Origin: Sphingobacterium sp. UBA7855
Lineage (GTDB): Bacteria > Bacteroidota > Bacteroidia > Sphingobacteriales > Sphingobacteriaceae
Length of the DNA stretch: 11,832 nt
Reading direction: 5' to 3'
NCBI GenBank assembly: GCA_002500745.1
Contig: DLST01000005.1
Span: forward strand, 1-11,832
Shown: positions 7,811-11,832 of the stretch, piece by piece
Position numbering within the stretch: position 1 is the first letter of the stretch
Layout of the letters: each line of letters begins with the position of its first letter
The notes under the pieces: generated by a model
Told to the model about the DNA's origin: nothing
What the model saw: the letters and a program-made list of their open reading frames with translations, nothing else
Database searches by the model: none
Made by a program: the position numbers and the translations under genes

Positions 7811-9202
7811 TTATTTATCCATACGAACGATCTTCGGACTGAATGTACCGAGAACACAAACCAGTTCTTGCTGTAATTTCATGATCCGATGAATATCTTT
7901 GTAAGCGCGCGGTGATTCATCCAATGCCCCACCAATTAAATGCACCCCATGTGCTTCCAGATCGTTTAGCATGGCGCTTTTTGTCAGACTGTTTTTACAG
8001 GCTGACCTTGACATTACACGCCCAGCTCCATGTGATGCAGACTGTAAACTTAGTGGGTTTCCTTTCCCCTCCACAATAAATCCTGGCGCTGTCATCGAAC
8101 CAGGGATTATCCCCAGCACACCGTCACCAGCAGGCGTTGCGCCCTTCCGGTGAACGATACATTCTTCACCATTCACAATTTCCTTCCAGGCAAAATTGTG
8201 ATGGTTTTCGATCGTTACGATGGGATTGCCGCCAAGTGCTTTCGCCAGGCGTCGATGAATATCAGCATGACAGGCCTGTGCATATTCTCCCGCCAAATTC
8301 ATTGCCATCCAATATTCCTGCCCCTCTTCACGTGCTAAATCCAGCCAGGCCAAATGCTGTACGTGGCGCGGTAAGGGACATTGCTGTGCCGCAAGAGCTG
8401 TATAATGTTTAGCGATATGCGCGCCCAGTCCTCGAGAGCCACTATGGGATAAAATTCCCAGATACAGCCCTGGACTTATTCCCCATTCATCCCTCACAGT
8501 ATGAAGTTCAACTACACCGAATTCGACAAAATGATTACCACTGCCGGAAGTCCCAAATTGTCTGTACGCTTTACCCAACAACTCCTTTAACATAGGAATT
8601 TCCTGAAATTCAGCTCTGCTGAAAATAACGTGATCATGTTTATCACGATGTGTCTCATTTAAACCAAATTTGGTATTTTCCTTCAATATATTTCTAAGTT
8701 GAAATTCTCTCCCTTTAAAATAACTGCCCGGCAAATCGAATATCGACAGACTCATCCGACAACCGATATCGACACCAACGCCGTATGGTATTACAGCATT
8801 TTCTACAGCCAGCACGCCTCCAATAGGAAGCCCATAACCAGTATGTGCATCCGGCAGCAATGCACCTTGTCTTGAAATGGGTAATCTCAAAGCATCATAC
8901 AATTGCCTTTTGGCCTGCTCATCAATTTCATTTTCTCCAAATATGCTAAATGGAGCTGGATGTGAATACAGTTCCTGCATGCGCAGCTCAACGGGTTTAA
9001 CCAGTCCTTCAGAGACTTTGCCCCATATTTTATGCCCCATAAACCGCTCAGGAGCTTCTAAAAGCTCCGCAAGTTCAAGAAGAATCGTTGCTTTCTCTTC
9101 TTTCTTACGATACCTTGTGATCAGCCCTAAAGCTATATTAATTACATTATTTTTAGGAAACCCTATTTTAACTAGACTTTTCCCTGATAATTTACTTCCC
9201 AT
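7811..9202 (-). CDS. rtcB: RNA-splicing ligase RtcB (3'-phosphate/5'-OH RNA ligase)
   Basis: RtcB is a GTP- and Mn-dependent ligase that joins 2',3'-cyclic phosphate or 3'-phosphate ends to 5'-hydroxyl ends through a GMP-histidine intermediate. From ATG 9202 it has 463 residues. Metal ligands and active site are all visible: Asp and Cys148 in GVDIGCRM, His224 in GSGNHFVEF, His253 in LSHSGSRG, His334 in ENHHNFA, and the guanylylated His351 in [20 protein letters not shown] and [13 protein letters not shown] follow near the C-terminus. About 110 residues precede the catalytic core, starting [22 protein letters not shown], which compact archaeal and E. coli forms lack. The gene ends one base before prfH, so its probable substrate is cleaved rRNA on rescued ribosomes. 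A TTG-initiated extension from 9253 shows no homology and is rejected. Confidence 0.96.
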   Translation of the reverse strand: MGSKLSGKSLVKIGFPKNNVINIALGLITRYRKKEEKATILLELAELLEAPERFMGHKIWGKVSEGLVKPVELRMQELYSHPAPFSIFGENEIDEQAKRQLYDALRLPISRQGALLPDAHTGYGLPIGGVLAVENAVIPYGVGVDIGCRMSLSIFDLPGSYFKGREFQLRNILKENTKFGLNETHRDKHDHVIFSRAEFQEIPMLKELLGKAYRQFGTSGSGNHFVEFGVVELHTVRDEWGISPGLYLGILSHSGSRGLGAHIAKHYTALAAQQCPLPRHVQHLAWLDLAREEGQEYWMAMNLAGEYAQACHADIHRRLAKALGGNPIVTIENHHNFAWKEIVNGEECIVHRKGATPAGDGVLGIIPGSMTAPGFIVEGKGNPLSLQSASHGAGRVMSRSACKNSLTKSAMLNDLEAHGVHLIGGALDESPRAYKDIHRIMKLQQELVCVLGTFSPKIVRMDK

Positions 9203-9228
9203 TTTTATTAAAAAAAATAAACAGTTAA

Positions 9229-9372
9229 CGGTCAATCTGTTCTTGCGAATCAAATTGGCAGCATGTTGAAAAAATTCGGGAACATATTTTGGAAATTAAC
9301 CGTCCAATGCTGCGAATTATCCCTCAGCGGCACGCGCAAAGACACAAAGCGATCATCGCCGATTACGGTTAG
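9229..9372. other. GC-rich stretch open on both strands, possible gene relic or dispersed repeat
   Basis: In the gap upstream of rtcB, 9301-9360 is 57% GC by direct count, unlike its AT-rich flanks. The plus frame 9229-9372 is open and ends at TAG; it includes NWQHVEKIREHILEINRPML and RHAQRHKAIIADYG but has no good start codon. The minus strand is also open here for about 40 codons (VIGDDRFVSLRVPLRD). The segment GCGCAAAGACACAAAGCG resembles the imperfect AAAGAC-type repeats scattered in many bacterial genomes. I do not recognise a protein family. A decayed gene end or a dispersed repeat is likelier than a working gene. Confidence 0.3.
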
Positions 9373-9402
9373 CTCGTTTTAATTGAACATCAAATCCAGA
9401 AA

Positions 9403-9431
9403 ATAAAAAAAGCCCGAATGAACTTCGGCTT
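9403..9431 (-). terminator. Intrinsic terminator, minus strand
   Basis: Read on the minus strand, AAGCCGAA pairs with TTCGGGCTT (9424-9431 with 9410-9418, one bulged base) around a 5-nt loop, followed by an uninterrupted T run and TTTATTTT. This is a classic rho-independent terminator. It lies about 270 bases after the protease stop and about 200 before rtcB. It ends either a long protease 3' UTR or, more attractively, the short transcript predicted from 9655. Confidence 0.8.
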
Positions 9432-9512
9432 CTTGATTTGTATAAATTGGTTTTTCAAAAGAATTAAGCTACTTGACAATTCATCCTAGCGGATTGAATC
9501 TATAAGGATATG

Positions 9513-9560
9513 CTTACATCTCGAAGAATATCTTACATCTTACAAAAAGCACGAAGAATA
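9513..9560. repeat. Imperfect local duplication
   Basis: CTTACATCT followed by CGAAGAATA occurs twice: contiguous at 9513-9530, and again at 9532-9540 and 9552-9560 with 11 extra bases between the halves. On the minus strand both copies of TATTCTTCG could pair with the single CGAAGA near 9623-9629, so the duplication offers two alternative pairing partners within the putative short transcript. Confidence 0.5.
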
Positions 9561-9619
9561 CTTTCGGCAAATCCATTTGCCTTAAAAGCTTGCTGTGTTA
9601 TCTTTCTAGCGACCAACAT
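9533..9619 (-). CDS. Possible 28-residue small protein
   Basis: An ATG at 9619 opens 28 codons reading MLVARKITQQAFKANGFAES and ending ILRAFCKM. It starts about 36 nt after the predicted transcription start and stops well before the terminator. The peptide is basic and amphipathic-looking, with no membrane segment. A purine-rich stretch (CGAAGAGAT) lies just upstream. Frames this short arise by chance, and the same bases form RNA hairpins, so coding is uncertain. I do not recognise a family. Confidence 0.2.
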   Translation of the reverse strand: MLVARKITQQAFKANGFAESILRAFCKM

Positions 9620-9660
9620 ATCTCTTCGTATTTAAAGTGTTAATAGAATAATATCGAGTG

Positions 9661-9668
9661 CAAATATA
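9661..9668 (-). promoter_or_regulatory. Bacteroidota -7 promoter element
   Basis: On the minus strand this reads TATATTTG, a perfect match to the Bacteroidota TAnnTTTG element and followed by C as is common. The -33 region about 20 bases upstream is a T run (TTTT) rather than TTTG, so the match is partial. Transcription would start near 9655 and run towards the terminator at 9403-9431. Confidence 0.45.
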
Positions 9669-9702
9669 AGTAAGTTTAGCTAATAAAAAAAACTTCAGAT
9701 AT

Positions 9703-11016
9703 TTAATCTACGTTAAAGGGAAGAGGATCTTTTAACACAAATTTAAAATCTACCGTATTCTCACCCCTTATCACACGAAGATGCATTTCCTTACCCTCTT
9801 CCGATTTAAAAAGATTATGAATCGACTCCAAAGAAAATGAAGATGCGGGGCGACCATTGATCCTAATGACTTTATCATCAGAGAGTAGTCCTGCGATTGC
9901 CGCTGGTGACCCCTCGCGCACCGTTGCAATCTTATACATATTTCGAAGTACAAAGCGATATTGCACGCTATTTCCCATTCTTACCTCTGTACCACCATCT
10001 TTTTGAAGGACTACAGGGATTTCTTCTCTCTCGTATTGAATACCATCATGTATAATTTCCAGACCACTCATATTCAAATAATAAAAACGATCAAAATCCT
10101 TATTCTTCCGAAGATAGATTGCTTTGTTTGGATAATCTAATATGACTTTAAATCGGCGCAACAATTCGTTGCCAAGCGAACCTATTCTTTCACTTACAAA
10201 TGTCGCATGTTGTAATGAACTCAACTCAGGATAGGCGACAAGTGGGTAATTCATCGTAAACGGCTCAAGCTCAAGCGACCGTATTCGATTTCTCTTCCCG
10301 TAAATCTCGCCATTAAAGCCTTGCCCTATATAATCATCGATAAATGGAGGTTTAATATCGAAATTGTTTAACCTCGACGGAATAAGCATCAAAGCATCGC
10401 TATTTCCCATATCGATCAATACCCGACCATCGATCACGGCATTATCCTGTCTGAAAGCAACTGAAATATAGGGGCGGCTATTTACAATATCCAATGGTAG
10501 ACATTGCATTTTCTCCAGCATCTTGGGCCGATTTTTCTGAGGAAATAATGTGATGCGGTGCTTTTGAAAATCAATTTCTATCATGTGGTTTTCAAAAAAA
10601 CGACTTCCCATAATACCATTGACCTCTATTCCTATGCGCGTAGAGATATCAATATGAGCATTTTGTAAAATGTATATTGGTTGGTTCAAATCTTCATATA
10701 CACCAGCTATATTGACATGGTTATTAATCGATAGATAGCCATCCAGCCCCTCTTCACGACCTAAACCCTGAAATTTGTTGACAAAAACTGCGGTGTCAAT
10801 TGATTTTAATGTCTCGCCAAAAATCATGGTTTCCTTTACGCCTGTATCCAAGAGGAAGTTCATCGGATAACCATTCACCAAAACGTGAATGATGACCAAG
10901 TTATGTACAAAGAGGAAAGAAAATTTAGCCTTCTTTTTTCCATTCAATACAAAGCCTACCTGCCCCTGAGTGAGGAGAAAGCAGAACAATGCCAGCGATA
11001 GAAAAAATACCTTCAT
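9703..11016 (-). CDS. Exported retropepsin-like aspartyl protease with C-terminal PDZ domain
   Basis: This 437-residue protein begins with a short signal peptide (hydrophobic 4-15, cleavage plausible after about 18, TQGQ), so it probably acts in the periplasm or at the cell surface. Two half-sites of a pepsin/retropepsin-like fold follow. The first is FLLDTG with D57 (DTG 57-59); ahead of the second lies GIMGSRFF (134-141). The second is VLIDMG with D202 (DMG 202-204), followed later by SLGNELLRRF. The Thr/Ser of the second D-T/S-G is Met. Residues about 355-425 form a PDZ domain (REGSPAAIAGLLSDDKVIRI and NGRP), which usually binds C-terminal peptide tails. No T9SS sorting domain or lipobox is seen. 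The gene stands alone, so its substrate is unknown. It could be a non-catalytic binding protein if the second half-site is inactive. Confidence 0.88.
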   Translation of the reverse strand: MKVFFLSLALFCFLLTQGQVGFVLNGKKKAKFSFLFVHNLVIIHVLVNGYPMNFLLDTGVKETMIFGETLKSIDTAVFVNKFQGLGREEGLDGYLSINNHVNIAGVYEDLNQPIYILQNAHIDISTRIGIEVNGIMGSRFFENHMIEIDFQKHRITLFPQKNRPKMLEKMQCLPLDIVNSRPYISVAFRQDNAVIDGRVLIDMGNSDALMLIPSRLNNFDIKPPFIDDYIGQGFNGEIYGKRNRIRSLELEPFTMNYPLVAYPELSSLQHATFVSERIGSLGNELLRRFKVILDYPNKAIYLRKNKDFDRFYYLNMSGLEIIHDGIQYEREEIPVVLQKDGGTEVRMGNSVQYRFVLRNMYKIATVREGSPAAIAGLLSDDKVIRINGRPASSFSLESIHNLFKSEEGKEMHLRVIRGENTVDFKFVLKDPLPFNVD

Positions 11017-11381
11017 TCAAGTTTACATTTGGTATTTCCAATGTAAACAACAAAATTCATATAAAAAAAAGATTTTTAAAAGACGAAAACTGCCTGATCA
11101 TTTTTCTTTTATGGCCACTTTTTTAACAAAAAAACCACATTTTATTGTATCGTATTGCATTTGCCCTTAATACCTTTCGAAGCAGATCCTATCGTAGACC
11201 TATGTTTATGTGGATGCGAAAACTAAGAAAATCTAGTCTGAAGAAAATAAAACCAAACCTATTGACACTGCTAAGCAATGGGCTGATTAAAATTGACTAA
11301 GATAATCAATAAAGTGTAATACAACCCAATATCAACTTTTTCCTAACAACTATAATTACTCTATATATGGACAGTAATTAG
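11017..11381. other. AT-rich intergenic region, no gene seen
   Basis: Between the protease start and the repeat array I see no convincing gene on either strand. The only open frame of note, plus strand 10970-11170, is lysine- and phenylalanine-rich in A/T runs and overlaps the protease start; it looks like a chance frame. TAGGTTTG on the minus strand (11254-11261) fits a -7 element for the protease, but no -33 element lies at the right distance. Confidence 0.5.
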
Positions 11382-11450
11382 TCACTGCTTATTCAATGCT
11401 GGCTGAGTCATCACTGAACAAGCACTGAACAAACACTGAACAAGCAGTGA
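11382..11450. repeat. Inverted repeat enclosing a tandem array
   Basis: TCACTGCTTATTCA (11382-11395) and TGAACAAGCAGTGA (11437-11450) match as an inverted repeat at 13 of 14 positions, with 41 bases between them. The right arm overlaps the last tandem unit plus CAGTGA. A smaller hairpin, CACTG-AACAAG-CAGTG (11434-11449), competes with the large one. There is no T run after it, so it is not a typical terminator. It may be a repeat element, a regulatory leader or a mobile-element end. Confidence 0.6.
11412..11444 (+). repeat. Three tandem copies of an 11-bp unit
   Basis: CACTGAACAAG, CACTGAACAAA and CACTGAACAAG follow one another without gaps at 11412-11422, 11423-11433 and 11434-11444. The unit length equals about one DNA turn, so a protein bound to each copy would face the same side. 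The array lies in non-coding DNA about 200 bases ahead of the transposase. Confidence 0.9.
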
Positions 11451-11597
11451 GGTAACGGTTAATAGGATTGCCATTTAATCCCCATCAGATGTAGCTAAAA
11501 ATTTTTTAAAAAAAAGGTAGGGAACTCAACTTATGTAACAAAAAAAGGGATTGTATCCGCATGATCATTTGATGTGATAATGGATCAAGCAGAATTC

Positions 11598-11628
11598 TTG
11601 GGGGAATAGTAATAATTTTCTAAATTAG
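11598..11628 (+). promoter_or_regulatory. Promoter of the transposase gene
   Basis: TTG at 11598-11600 and TAAATTAG at 11621-11628 are separated by exactly 20 bases, the standard Bacteroidota spacing. The -7 element differs from TAnnTTTG at one position. Transcription would start near 11635, leaving a leader of about 16 bases before the TTG at 11651. Confidence 0.5.
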
Positions 11629-11650
11629 CATCTTAAAAAACGAATCAACC

Positions 11651-11832
11651 TTGCAAGACGCCGAACGTAAATTACTGTCCCTATTGATGCCCGAAGGGCT
11701 TTTAGAATATTTTCAGATTTTAGCAGTCGATCAGGTTGACAATCAACTCCACATTTATTTAGATGAGCTTAATATTGCTCCAACAGGCTATGAGAACAGC
11801 AAGTTGGAGTCAAAAGGCTTTATGCCTTCCAC
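11651..11832 (+). CDS. ISAon1-family transposase N-terminal region, partial
   Basis: The frame stays open to the window edge and reads RKLLSLLMPEGLLEYF, then HIYLDELNIAPTGYENSKLE and SKGFMPS. This matches the conserved N-terminal region protein of ISAon1-type elements, where the DDE catalytic part follows, often as a separate frame. Only about 60 residues are visible, so no catalytic residue can be checked. The frame is open from 11624 but has no ATG until 11687, which lies inside the conserved block. Given the promoter ending at 11628, TTG 11651 is the most likely start. The right end is missing. Confidence 0.78.
   Translation, partial: MQDAERKLLSLLMPEGLLEYFQILAVDQVDNQLHIYLDELNIAPTGYENSKLESKGFMPS

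Larger units (their letters stand above)
9403..9655 (-). ncRNA. Possible small RNA or small-protein mRNA of about 250 nt
   Basis: This interval is bounded by a perfect TAnnTTTG element (9661-9668) upstream and a strong terminator (9403-9431) downstream, so it may be an autonomous minus-strand transcript. It contains a hairpin GGCAAAT/ATTTGCC (9566-9572 with 9575-9581). A longer pairing ACGAAGA/TCTTCGT (9623-9629 with 9551-9557) would enclose that hairpin. It also carries a 28-codon frame. It does not match 6S RNA, tmRNA, RNase P or SRP RNA by any landmark I know. The alternative is an untranslated tail of the protease mRNA. Confidence 0.35.
11510..11832 (+). mobile_element. Left part of an ISAon1-type insertion sequence, cut by the window end
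   Basis: The transposase start at 11651 and its own promoter show that an insertion sequence begins before 11598 and runs off the right edge. The left terminal inverted repeat cannot be fixed because the right end is not in view. A guess is the sequence starting GGTAGGGAACTCAAC near 11516, after the poly-A run. Only the presence of the element is well supported; the boundary is a guess. Confidence 0.5.

Noticed and set aside
7810..7857. prfH start at 7857 overlapping rtcB
   Set aside because: The extra residues are out-of-frame rtcB coding sequence; ATG 7809 right after the rtcB stop gives the standard PrfH N-terminus.
9203..9253. TTG-initiated extension of rtcB
   Set aside because: Contains a low-complexity AT-rich stretch and no family similarity; ATG 9202 is preferred.
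8877..9269. 130-codon plus-strand open frame opposite the rtcB 5' end
   Set aside because: It is antisense to a strongly conserved RtcB region and has no recognisable motif; treated as a shadow frame.
10970..11170. 66-codon plus-strand frame overlapping the protease start
   Set aside because: Composition follows A/T runs, no motif, and it is antisense to the signal peptide region.
11254..11261. TAGGTTTG on the minus strand as protease promoter
   Set aside because: Matches the -7 consensus, but the nearest TTG lies 14 bases away instead of about 20 and the leader would be 230 bases.

Overview
The window looks like a chromosomal segment of a Bacteroidota bacterium, most likely a Sphingobacteriaceae member such as Sphingobacterium or Pedobacter. 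The evidence is moderate AT richness, sparse Shine-Dalgarno signals, Bacteroidota-type promoters (TTG, about 20 nt, TAnnTTTG), an ISAon1-type transposase start, and protein sequences typical of that phylum. The genus is an inference. I saw no rRNA, tRNA or CRISPR array.

Layout. (1) 10-3155, plus strand: an acyl-CoA dehydrogenase that has lost its N-terminus, followed closely by a two-domain crotonase-like/3-hydroxyacyl-CoA dehydrogenase protein. Together these look like a beta-oxidation operon running in from the left. (2) 3277-6887, minus strand: prpB-prpC-prpD, the core of the 2-methylcitrate cycle, closed by a strong intrinsic terminator that lies between the two convergent operons. (3) 7183-9202, minus strand: rtcB-prfH, an RNA ligase plus a release-factor-like peptidyl hydrolase, one base apart. 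This is an RNA repair/ribosome rescue module. (4) 9203-9702: 500 bases without an obvious gene. It holds a locally GC-rich relic or repeat and what may be a separate short minus-strand transcription unit of about 250 nt, with its own promoter, hairpins and terminator. (5) 9703-11016, minus strand: an exported retropepsin-like aspartyl protease with a C-terminal PDZ domain. (6) 11017-11597: AT-rich, with three tandem 11-bp units inside a 13/14 inverted repeat. (7) 11598-11832, plus strand: promoter and first ~60 codons of an ISAon1-type transposase cut by the window end.

How the genes relate. Beta-oxidation of odd-chain or branched acyl chains yields propionyl-CoA. PrpC condenses it with oxaloacetate, PrpD dehydrates the product, and PrpB cleaves 2-methylisocitrate to pyruvate and succinate. 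The two operons therefore plausibly work in sequence, although the broken dehydrogenase and the degenerate crotonase active site raise the question of whether the upstream pathway is still fully working. The rtcB-prfH pair is an independent function: PrfH frees ribosomes whose 16S decoding centre has been cut, and RtcB reseals the RNA.

The strongest leads for follow-up are the short transcription unit at about 9403-9668, the hairpin-forming 11-bp array at 11382-11450, the crotonase domain without its oxyanion glycines and first glutamate, and the rtcB-prfH module with its extended RtcB N-terminus. None of the components is proven here to be a new system.
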